Positions 7,352-13,835 of a stretch of DNA of 15,455 nucleotides are shown here, one piece after another. Positions within the stretch are counted from its first letter, which is position 1. Every line of letters begins with the position of its first letter. The notes beneath the pieces are model-generated. The model searched no databases, was not told where the DNA came from, and worked only from the letters and a program-made list of their open reading frames with translations. The position numbers were made by a program, and so were the translations under genes. This stretch comes from Bacillota bacterium (GTDB taxonomy: Bacteria > Bacillota > DTU025): the NCBI GenBank assembly GCA_012842765.1, contig DUWJ01000024.1, positions 1 to 15,455 on the forward strand, given 5' to 3'.

Positions 7352-8557
7352 CTATTTCTTGCTAGCCTTGATGGCAGAGATGATCTGTGCCGTTGCGTCA
7401 TCAAGAGCTTTCTTCGGTTCGAGCTTCTGGTTGAACGTGAGTTCTATGGCGTTGGCCCATGCCGTCCACACTGCGGACATTTCCGGTATTGCCGGCATAG
7501 GTATGCCAGCGGCTGCGCTATCGCCCGTAGCCCTTATGTCTGCGTCAGACGACACGGCTCTTGCCGTCGCAAGATACGCCGGCGGACGGGGATCCTGCTT
7601 GAACAGGGCCATCATAGTGTCGGCAGTAGCCACGTATTCGTTGAGGAAGGCTTTGGCCAGCATCTTGTTCTTGCTGAATGAGCTGATCATGAAGCCTTGA
7701 ACCCCGACGAACGGGCGGGGATCCTTCCCATCTATCTTTGGTATGGTGGTGAACCCGTAAGGGACCTTTGCTGCGCGAAGGTCGGCCAGGGCCCATGGCC
7801 CTGTGAGCATCATGCCTACTTTGCCATCTTTGAAGAGGCCCATCATTGTGTTGTAATCCATACTTTGCGGCATCAGTCCGTCCTCAACAAGCTTGTCGAG
7901 GAGGCTGAGGCCTCTGACTGCGCCCGCATTATTGAGCCCCACGTCGAGCGGGTTGAGGGTGCCATCCTTGTTCACCCCAAATACGTATCCGCCGGCGGCA
8001 CTCATGATCGGGAATGTGTGGTATGGGTCGGGTATGGGAAGAAGGAATCCGTATTGCTTCTTATCTTTGTCGGTAAGCTTTTTGCAGATTGCCACCAAGT
8101 CGTCCCAGGTCTTTGGCGGATTGGGAACGAGCTTTGTGTTGTAGAAGAGCCCCACTGCCTCCACAGCGTAAGGAACTCCGTACAATGTACTGCCCCATGT
8201 GAAGGCTTCAACCGAGACTTTGAGGAAATCTTTCTCTTTGGCCTGCAGGTCGATGGGCTCGATAAGGCCGTTGGTTACGAGCTCTCCCAGCCAGTCATGG
8301 GCACCTATGATGATATCGGGGCCTTTGCCTGCCGGTCCGGCCACGCCAAGCTGGTCGCGGATGTCGCCAAAGCCCAGTTCTTGAACTTCCACAGGCACTT
8401 TGTACTTGGCTGTAAACTTTTTACCTAGGTCCTCCATGACAGGGGCTCGCGTTCCATCTGCCCATATGAGAAGTTTGCCTTCTTGAGATGCCGACGCGCA
8501 CGTAGCCAATCCTAGCAGCATTGAGATGCACATGGCAATTGCAAGAGATCTTTTCAT
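7352..8557 (-). CDS. malE: Maltose/maltodextrin-binding protein MalE
   Basis: A 401-residue solute-binding protein, the specificity component of the importer. It follows E. coli MalE along its length: KLLIWADG near the mature N-terminus, GKGPDIIIGAHDWLGELVTNGL, PYAVEAVGLFYN, NPPKTWDDL, ADLRAAKVPYGFTTIPKIDGKDPRPFVGVQGF and PEMSAVW. The N-terminus MKRSLAIAM... is a signal peptide. Its end (LATCASASQ) could be cut by signal peptidase I after ASA. LATC is only a poor lipobox because Thr precedes the Cys, so anchoring is uncertain. I chose the ATG at 8557 for its KR n-region. A TTG at 8578 in the same frame is an alternative. Neither has a close Shine-Dalgarno: GGAGGGGGG lies far upstream at 8608-8616, behind a hairpin. 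Confidence 0.94.
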   Translation of the reverse strand: MKRSLAIAMCISMLLGLATCASASQEGKLLIWADGTRAPVMEDLGKKFTAKYKVPVEVQELGFGDIRDQLGVAGPAGKGPDIIIGAHDWLGELVTNGLIEPIDLQAKEKDFLKVSVEAFTWGSTLYGVPYAVEAVGLFYNTKLVPNPPKTWDDLVAICKKLTDKDKKQYGFLLPIPDPYHTFPIMSAAGGYVFGVNKDGTLNPLDVGLNNAGAVRGLSLLDKLVEDGLMPQSMDYNTMMGLFKDGKVGMMLTGPWALADLRAAKVPYGFTTIPKIDGKDPRPFVGVQGFMISSFSKNKMLAKAFLNEYVATADTMMALFKQDPRPPAYLATARAVSSDADIRATGDSAAAGIPMPAIPEMSAVWTAWANAIELTFNQKLEPKKALDDATAQIISAIKASKK

Positions 8558-8587
8558 CTTCGCGGCTGCGCACTCCAAGCACTCGTT

Positions 8588-8616
8588 GCGCCTGAAGAGG
8601 CGCCTTTCCCCCCTCC
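8588..8616 (-). promoter_or_regulatory. Hairpin between a strong purine tract and malE start
   Basis: On the minus strand GGAGGGGGG is followed by a 6-bp hairpin, GCGCCT-CTTC-AGGCGC (8603-8588), then by the TTG at 8578 and the ATG at 8557. With the hairpin folded, the purine tract would be about 13 nt from the TTG. This may decide the malE start or control its translation. Confidence 0.35.
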
Positions 8617-8701
8617 ATTTTTAATGACAAGCATGCTCCCCGTGATGCTGACTGGGTCGTATGTTTATGCCATGGATGCTGCCTATCTATACCTGTAGTG
8701 C

Positions 8702-8739
8702 AGTGTTTGGGGAACACTTGATAAATTCTCCGGAAGAAT
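8702..8739. promoter_or_regulatory. Inverted repeats upstream of malE, candidate operators
   Basis: The 358-bp divergent gap between malE and the LysM gene contains AGTGTT-N5-AACACT (8702-8718) and ATTCT-CCGGA-AGAAT (8725-8739), plus two direct copies of TTGATAAA (8718-8725 and 8753-8760). A TATAGA hexamer on the minus strand (8691-8686) could be a malE -10 box with the first repeat lying across a poor -35. No clear promoter for the LysM gene is visible. Confidence 0.3.
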
Positions 8740-8936
8740 CACAAATCCTGCATTGATAAAACAGGATGGGATTTGGGCTATTGCCCTGGGAGGTTAGCGT
8801 ATTGCCCATGGGCCGATGGGTGCTGCCCGGTATTTACGAACCTATCGGACCCTGGCACATGTGCTTTGGGTCCATGGTCAAACCCATGTCCGTGCGCATA
8901 TGGTGCACTAGACTCTAACCAGGAGAGTGATGGGCA

Positions 8937-9860
8937 ATGACAGATGAAGAAAGGGAAGAGGTCGAAACGCGCCAGGCGCCGGCTTGTCCGGGCGGATTTC
9001 TATATGAGATCAGGGCTGGCGACACATTCTACGCTCTGGCCCGACGATACGGGACAACTGTAGAGGCTATAACGGCAGCTAATCCCGGCGTAGACCCGCG
9101 AAGGCTGCAGATCGGGCAGCTTATCTGTATACCCGTAGCTGTCCCGACGCCGCCGACGCCCCCCGTGCCTCCGGTTCTCTGTCCTGGTGGGACGCCTTAT
9201 GTCATACGGCAAGGCGATACTCTATACAGGATAGCCCAGAGATACGGGACTACCGTTGATGCGTTGCTCCGCGCAAATCCAGGAATCGATCCCATGAACC
9301 TTCAGATTGGGCAGGTTATATGTATTCCCGTGCCGATTCCCGTTCCTCCTCCGACGGTTTGTCCGGGAGGAGTCTTCTACACTATCAGAGCAGGAGACAC
9401 GCTATACACGATCGCAGCTGCGTACGGAACGACAGTCCAGGCAATACTGGCGGCCAACCCCGGCCTCGATCCGATGAGGCTCCAGGTAGGCCAGGTAATA
9501 TGCGTGCCTCTGCCTGCTGTGGCGCCCAGAACGTGTACGCTCGCCCTCGCTCCGTCTGTGACAGGCCCTGTAACAACGGCAGGAGGCGCCCTGTGGATGA
9601 GAACTGATGCATCAGGTAGGACTGAGCTTCTGGTTATCATCACTAATGTGCCGTCACCTACAAGCCTTGGAGCGGCTACTTACACGGCCCTGTTTACTTG
9701 GGGTGGGTATTCATTCCAGGTGCCTATGACAGAGGCGCTGGGCACCGGGATCTGGGCTGGCACTGCAGTTCAGCAGTTGCCTGCGGCCTTTTTCTCAACT
9801 GGCAGCGTAAACGTGTGGCCAGGTCCAGTCCTTGGCGGACTCGTGGCAAACTGCAAGTAA
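8937..9860 (+). CDS. Triple-LysM domain protein
   Basis: A 307-residue protein with three LysM domains (about 22-67, 87-132, 147-192), a fold that binds peptidoglycan or other N-acetylglucosamine polymers. Each unit opens with CPGG, contains R(A/Q)GDT-Y-IA--YGTTV--I--ANPG-DP--LQ-GQ and ends in ICIP or ICVP, and the units are joined by Pro-rich linkers. The last part (199-307) is a beta-rich domain I do not recognise, bounded by Cys200 and Cys306. There is no signal peptide or membrane segment: the N-terminus is acidic (MTDEEREEVE). That suits a spore-associated or otherwise non-Sec protein, though this is inference. The ATG follows AGGAG by 11 nt. It is divergent from malE and stands alone, with a terminator after it. 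Similar CPGG-LysM proteins are common in Clostridia. Confidence 0.88.
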   Translation: MTDEEREEVETRQAPACPGGFLYEIRAGDTFYALARRYGTTVEAITAANPGVDPRRLQIGQLICIPVAVPTPPTPPVPPVLCPGGTPYVIRQGDTLYRIAQRYGTTVDALLRANPGIDPMNLQIGQVICIPVPIPVPPPTVCPGGVFYTIRAGDTLYTIAAAYGTTVQAILAANPGLDPMRLQVGQVICVPLPAVAPRTCTLALAPSVTGPVTTAGGALWMRTDASGRTELLVIITNVPSPTSLGAATYTALFTWGGYSFQVPMTEALGTGIWAGTAVQQLPAAFFSTGSVNVWPGPVLGGLVANCK

Positions 9861-9894
9861 GAGTCGGGCGTGTGGGTAACGATGCCGACAGAGG

Positions 9895-9930
9895 GTCGGA
9901 AAGCTTGCCATTTAAGGCAGGCTTTCCGGC
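9895..9930 (+). terminator. Terminator-like hairpin after the LysM gene
   Basis: A long stem, GTCGGAAAGCTTGCC (9895-9909) with GGCAGGCTTTCCGGC (9916-9930), has two G-U pairs and loop ATTTAA. It begins 35 nt after the stop codon. The U tract is poor (ATTTACG), so efficiency is doubtful. Confidence 0.6.
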
Positions 9931-9982
9931 ATTTACGCGGCATGTTTGTTGGGCCTATGGAATGAAAAAAGTCCAAGCAGCT

Positions 9983-10011
9983 TTGAAAAAGTGTTTGAGC
10001 GCGTTCAAACG
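9983..10011 (-). terminator. Minus-strand terminator of the ktrB-phosphatase transcript
   Basis: GTTTGAG (9993-9999) pairs with TTCAAAC (10004-10010) around a CGCG loop, with one G-U pair. On the minus strand ACTTTTTC follows, with a second U run at 9970-9965. It is some 275 nt past the phosphatase stop, so the transcript would have a long 3' tail, unless an earlier signal was missed. Confidence 0.5.
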
Positions 10012-10092
10012 GCTATCGCATGGGCACCGCCTGGGGAAAGTTGCCCCTGTAGGAATGTGTATATAGGGCAGAGCCTAGTTCGAGATTGCTTT

Positions 10093-10119
10093 GAGCACCA
10101 TAGAAGGTACGTACGGTTC
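10093..10119 (+). mobile_element. Possible group II intron domain V relic
   Basis: GAGC-ACC-ATAGAA-GGT-ACGTACG-GTTC keeps the GAGC/GTTC base of a domain V helix and the familiar 3' half GTACGTACGGTTCGGTGAGG. The canonical domain V is 34 nt; this is 27, and the missing 7 nt would be the partner of ACGTACG in the 5' strand. The GAAA tetraloop is not intact. No reverse transcriptase is nearby. If real it is a dead fragment; it could also be chance. Confidence 0.3.
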
Positions 10120-10283
10120 GGTGAGGAGATGGCGCCGGGCTGATCGCATGGCGCCACCATATTAAATGTCGTGGCGACAATGCTCCGCGAGATTACTCAC
10201 GCAATCAGGCAGGTGCACAGCAGCGATGTCGCCCATAATGAACAGGTTGTTGTGTGGTTGATCTACGACTTCGGCAGCACAGC

Positions 10284-10889
10284 TCATGCCAGGTGGGAAA
10301 TGCAATTTACGGATTCCACAACATAACCTGCCTCGGTGTAATCCACCACGTTTATGCAACATGGATCCTGAGACAGCTTCCAAAAACTCGATACAGGGGC
10401 ATGCAACATATTGAGCAAAATGAGCTTAGTCAGCACGCGGTGGGAGACGATTACCAACTCATCGTCATGCTCGTGTGATGAGACGATTTTGTCCATTGCA
10501 GCCATGGCACGGTCAGATACGTCTGACAGAGACTCGCCACCGGGGAAGGTAAATGAATCGGGGCCTGTTTGCCAGTCCAGATAGAGTCTTCCGTAGTCTG
10601 ACCTTATCCGGTCGGTGGAAAGCCCTTCCCATTCCCCGACATCTATGTCTGTGAGCGCGTCGCGAACGATGATGTTTATGCCATGTGAGACAGCTATCGC
10701 CCTTGCAGTGTCGACGGAACGCGACAGAGGGCTCGTATAGACCGCAACGAGTTTGACATCGCGAAGCGCCGTAGCGACCGCCGCAGCTTGTTTTCTGCCC
10801 ATGTCATCGAGGGGCGCATCCATGCGTCCACGGAAGGTCTCTTCGCGCCCGCGGACGGTTTGTCCGTGACGAACAAGATATATTCTCAT
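10284..10889 (-). CDS. Histidine phosphatase family protein
   Basis: A 201-residue member of the phosphoglycerate-mutase-like histidine phosphatases. The phosphohistidine motif is LVRHGQT (His8), followed by SPLSRSVDTA (Arg57), the acid region DIDVGEWEG (81-89), PGGES (116-120) and VSHR with the second catalytic His150. Length and PGGES resemble CobC-type alpha-ribazole phosphatases and related broad-specificity enzymes, but there is no cobalamin gene here, so the substrate is open. Its ATG overlaps the stop of the ktrB-like gene in ATGA, 4 bp, implying coupled translation. It sits where a ktrA regulatory gene would often be found. It is soluble, with no signal peptide. Confidence 0.88.
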   Translation of the reverse strand: MRIYLVRHGQTVRGREETFRGRMDAPLDDMGRKQAAAVATALRDVKLVAVYTSPLSRSVDTARAIAVSHGINIIVRDALTDIDVGEWEGLSTDRIRSDYGRLYLDWQTGPDSFTFPGGESLSDVSDRAMAAMDKIVSSHEHDDELVIVSHRVLTKLILLNMLHAPVSSFWKLSQDPCCINVVDYTEAGYVVESVNCISHLA

Positions 10890-12271
10890 CCGATTAACAC
10901 CTTCTCTTCTGGGAGATGGACATTGGCCAAGGGCTTTTGCCGTTGAGCCAAAGCTAACATCACAGTGAGGGGGCCGAGACGCCCAGAAAACATGGTTATC
11001 ATTATAAGCACTCTGCCGAAGTCAGTAAGGTTAGGCGTTATGCCCGTTGTCAGACCGACTGTGCCGAAGGCCGACGCGGCTTCAAACAACACCTGAAGGA
11101 ACGAAGCCTCTTCTGTTGCGGAGAGTACCAAAGTGACGCCTGTTACCAAGGCCAGTGCGAGACTGGCGATGGTGATGGCCCTGAACACCAGGCTTTGGGA
11201 TATCTGCCTGTCGTTGATCTCCACATCGTCTGAACCACGAATAGTGGAGAGTATGGCTGCGATGATCACTCCCATTGTTGTGGTTTTTATGCCTCCGCCA
11301 GTGGAACTGGGAGAGGCTCCTATAAACATGAGAATTACGAAAATGAACAAGGTCGAGCTTCTCATCTTGCTGATGTCAAGGGTGTTAAAGCCAGCGGTCC
11401 GCGGGGTTATGCCTTGAAAGACTGCGCCAAGGACTTTGCCTGCCGGAGACATTTTTCCGAGTGTGTCGGGGTTGCTGAACTCCAACCCGAATGTGGCGGC
11501 CGTGCCGATGGCGAGCAGCCAGAGTGTGACTGTCAGGACCAGTCTGGCATGGAGCGACAGCCTGTTGCCCCGTCGGTGACCAACAAGTTCGACTATGACT
11601 GGAAAGCCCAGGCCTCCAATGATTATCAACGATCCTATGACGAGAACGACTGTGGGATCTGATTCCCAGTATGTGAGGCTAGAGAAAGGCCCGGTTATAG
11701 AGCCAAAAAGATCAAACCCTGCATTGCAGAACGCCGATATTGAATGGAATATTCCGTAGTATATTGCCTTTGATGTGGGCATGATCGACGAAAACCTAAG
11801 GCTCAGAATGATCGCCCCGACACCCTCCACGATGAAGGTGGTCAAGAGGAGGTATCTGGTGAGGCGCACCAGCCCTGCAATGCTAAACTGGTTGAGGGAT
11901 TCTTGCAGAAGAATCCTCCCCCGCAGCGTAATCTTTCGGCCCAAAAACAAGGCGATTGCTGTGGCTAGCGCCATGAATCCCAATCCGCCTATTTGTATCA
12001 GGGTGATGATTACTATCTGCCCAAAAAGCGAAAAAGATGTGGCTGTATCGAGCACCACGAGGCCTGTAACGCAAGTGGCGGATGTAGCGGTGAAAATGGC
12101 GTCAATGAACCGGATGCTTTTTCCGTTGGCTGATGCTGCAGGAAGCGAAAGCAGAATTGCCCCGATGATTATCACGGCAGCGAAACCCGTGACCAGAACC
12201 TGTGATGGATTGAGTTTAGCACGATGAAACCTGTGGAAGAATCCGTTGAGCGCATCCATGTTTTCAGTCAT
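10886..12271 (-). CDS. ktrB: KtrB/TrkH-type potassium uptake membrane protein
   Basis: An integral membrane subunit with four M1-P-M2 repeats forming a potassium pore. The four filter loops are visible: TSATCVTGL, SAFCNAGFDLF, TPRTAGFNTL and SAFGTVGLTTG. The third repeat has the gating loop GASPSSTGGGIKT. Ktr channels need a cytoplasmic KtrA ring for nucleotide control; no such gene is in the window. I place the start at the ATG at 12271 (461 residues). The frame continues to an ATG at 12310, but a TTGACA-N17-TAGGAT promoter has its -10 box inside that extension, and only the 12271 start has AGGAG upstream (13 nt). It is the first gene of a two-gene unit with the phosphatase and is divergent from the CNNM genes. 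Confidence 0.93.
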   Translation of the reverse strand: MTENMDALNGFFHRFHRAKLNPSQVLVTGFAAVIIIGAILLSLPAASANGKSIRFIDAIFTATSATCVTGLVVLDTATSFSLFGQIVIITLIQIGGLGFMALATAIALFLGRKITLRGRILLQESLNQFSIAGLVRLTRYLLLTTFIVEGVGAIILSLRFSSIMPTSKAIYYGIFHSISAFCNAGFDLFGSITGPFSSLTYWESDPTVVLVIGSLIIIGGLGFPVIVELVGHRRGNRLSLHARLVLTVTLWLLAIGTAATFGLEFSNPDTLGKMSPAGKVLGAVFQGITPRTAGFNTLDISKMRSSTLFIFVILMFIGASPSSTGGGIKTTTMGVIIAAILSTIRGSDDVEINDRQISQSLVFRAITIASLALALVTGVTLVLSATEEASFLQVLFEAASAFGTVGLTTGITPNLTDFGRVLIMITMFSGRLGPLTVMLALAQRQKPLANVHLPEEKVLIG

Positions 12272-12300
12272 ACCCGCTTTCACTCTCCTGAATGCAAACA

Positions 12301-12329
12301 ATCCTATCATCGGGGTGTTCGCGTGTCAA
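12301..12329 (-). promoter_or_regulatory. Promoter of the ktrB-phosphatase unit
   Basis: A perfect TTGACA (12329-12324) is followed after 17 bp by TAGGAT (12306-12301) on the minus strand. The predicted start, near 12294, leaves a 23-nt leader before the ATG at 12271. Confidence 0.7.
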
Positions 12330-12344
12330 TTGTATCAAATTGAC
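12325..12344. promoter_or_regulatory. Perfect inverted repeat over the ktrB -35 box
   Basis: GTCAATT-GTATCA-AATTGAC has 7-bp arms (12325-12331 and 12338-12344) with no mismatch. It covers five of the six bases of the ktrB -35 box, and an occupied site would block sigma contact. It lies in the divergent gap and could also affect the CNNM promoter 120 bp away. Confidence 0.5.
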
Positions 12345-12463
12345 GGCCGTTTTACCCTCGCGAACTGCGTAACCAGGTGCAAGCTGGACGCAGAATCGGA
12401 CCCAATCCAGCTCATGGCTTGGTGCACTTAGTGGGTGTGGCACGTAGAGAGTGATGGATGGTG

Positions 12464-12492
12464 TTGAAACAAGATTGAGAAGAGTATAAAAT
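12464..12492 (+). promoter_or_regulatory. Promoter of the CNNM gene pair
   Basis: TTGAAA (12464-12469), 17 bp, TAAAAT (12487-12492) on the plus strand, with an expected start near 12499. A second pairing, TTGAGA at 12475 with ATACTA, is possible. Confidence 0.5.
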
Positions 12493-12530
12493 ATGTCATA
12501 CTACTTATCGACACTGAGAGGTGATGATGG

Positions 12531-13835
12531 GTGGACGACCCAAGTAGCAGTACCTACTTGTTTGCCTTTATCTGCTTGGTGTTGTCTGGAGCTTTTTCCG
12601 CGAGCGAGGCTGCGATTCTCTCATCCGATGAGGCAAGGCTCAAGAGTCGATATTCATCCGACCCCCGACTCCGTTCGATTCTTGCTGTGAATAAGAGCCC
12701 TGCTCCTGTCATGTCGTCTATTCTTCTTGGCAATACTCTGGTAAACGCAATGTTCTCTGCACTTGCGGCATTCATAATTCACTCTATTGTACCGGGCGAT
12801 GCTGGGCTCGCTGACGCAATTGCGACGGCAGCGGCTACGGTGATGCTTCTCGTATTCGCAGAGGTAAGCCCTAAATTGGTAAGTGGAGGCAACCCAGAAG
12901 CGGTTGCACTTTGGGCTTCATCCTGGCTGTTAGGTTTGGCTCGTGCGCTGGCGCCGGTATCTAGCGTGCTGACAGCATTGTCGGGGCATTTGGTGGCATG
13001 CCTTCCCCAACCGGACACTGCGGAGGAGGATTTCGGCGAACTGCGATTTCTGGCTGCAGTTGAATACGGTGAAGAGGCTGGCGCCATATCCGGTCTGGAA
13101 AAGGAGATGATATGGGGGGCCATGGAAACCCATGACCTCTTGGCCAAAGACATAATGACTCCGAGGCCGCGTATTGTGGCAGCGAGTGAGGATCAGAGCA
13201 CCGCAGAGGCACTTGACTTAATGCTGAAATACGGTTTTTCCCGCATTCCGGTGTACGCGGATTCCATCGATAATGTGACTGGAATACTCAACATGAAGGA
13301 TATTGCTCTGCTCATAAGCTGCTCTCCCAATGACTGGCGTGAGAGATTGGACCTCATGCCATGCGTGCAGCTGGCAGTGAGACCCTACTTTACCCATGAA
13401 AGAAAGAGAGTCTCCGATTTGCTGATCGAAATGCGTCTGAAGGGCATACATACGGCAATTGTTGTGGACGGCCATGATGGCGTATCTGGCCTGGTCACGC
13501 TCGAAGACGCTCTCGAGGTTATAGTTGGGGACATTCAAGATGAATATGACGAGGAGACTCCGGAACTGGTGATGTCGGAAGCAGGGTGTTGCCATGTCGT
13601 TGGAAGTGTTAGGCTGGCTGATCTTGCAGAGGCCTTTGATGTGGAGTTGCCTACGGAGGAATTTGATTCCGTAGCCGACTTCATTATGGCATGCCTCGAC
13701 AGGGTGCCTTCCGAGGGGGACGCCTACTCTCTTGTAGGGCCAAGATTGACTTTGGAGGTTGTGGAGATGGACGGCCCGCGTATAAAAAGGGCCATAGTGC
13801 GTCTATCGGAGATGGAGACGGGACGCCATGGGTGA
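12531..13835 (+). CDS. CNNM/CorC-type cation transporter, long form
   Basis: A 434-residue hemolysin-family (CNNM/CorC) membrane protein, a group linked to Mg2+ or related cation export. The DUF21 transmembrane domain (about 5-160) carries SASEAA (23-28) and FAEVSPK (109-115). A CBS pair follows, entered by DIMTPR (207-212), with SRIPVY (237-242) and GLVTLEDALEVIVGDIQDE (320-338). The C-terminal CorC/HlyC domain (about 350-428) is present. The start is GTG, preceded by AGAGGTGAT at 5 nt. Its last 8 bp overlap the next gene, a shorter paralogue. It is divergent from ktrB. Substrate and direction are inferred from the family (CorC, S. aureus MpfA), not from the sequence itself. Confidence 0.93.
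   Translation: MDDPSSSTYLFAFICLVLSGAFSASEAAILSSDEARLKSRYSSDPRLRSILAVNKSPAPVMSSILLGNTLVNAMFSALAAFIIHSIVPGDAGLADAIATAAATVMLLVFAEVSPKLVSGGNPEAVALWASSWLLGLARALAPVSSVLTALSGHLVACLPQPDTAEEDFGELRFLAAVEYGEEAGAISGLEKEMIWGAMETHDLLAKDIMTPRPRIVAASEDQSTAEALDLMLKYGFSRIPVYADSIDNVTGILNMKDIALLISCSPNDWRERLDLMPCVQLAVRPYFTHERKRVSDLLIEMRLKGIHTAIVVDGHDGVSGLVTLEDALEVIVGDIQDEYDEETPELVMSEAGCCHVVGSVRLADLAEAFDVELPTEEFDSVADFIMACLDRVPSEGDAYSLVGPRLTLEVVEMDGPRIKRAIVRLSEMETGRHG

Larger units (their letters stand above)
9861..10283. other. 423-bp gap between convergent genes
   Basis: No gene is supported between the LysM gene and the phosphatase gene. The gap holds the LysM terminator hairpin, a minus-strand terminator, a possible intron domain V relic and a hairpin TGGCGCC/GGCGCCA (10130-10136 with 10150-10156, 13-nt loop). 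A minus-strand frame through 10162-10383 overlaps the end of the phosphatase gene and has no convincing start. Confidence 0.55.

Noticed and set aside
7697..8428. 243-codon plus-strand frame opposite malE.
   Set aside because: It is antisense to a MalE gene recognisable over its full length.
8937..9560. Tandem DNA repeats of about 180-195 bp, considered as a repeat array or CRISPR.
   Set aside because: They are the three coding LysM units, divergent at DNA level and within one intact frame.
9698..10143. Plus-strand frames across the gap after the LysM gene as a remnant intron-encoded protein.
   Set aside because: No reverse transcriptase or maturase motif is visible in any frame, so the intron hypothesis rests only on the domain V-like sequence.
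10162..10383. 73-codon minus-strand frame running past the end of the phosphatase gene.
   Set aside because: It overlaps 100 bp of the phosphatase gene in another frame and lacks a ribosome binding site. The tail VVDQPHNNLFIMGDIAAV looks protein-like but is not enough.
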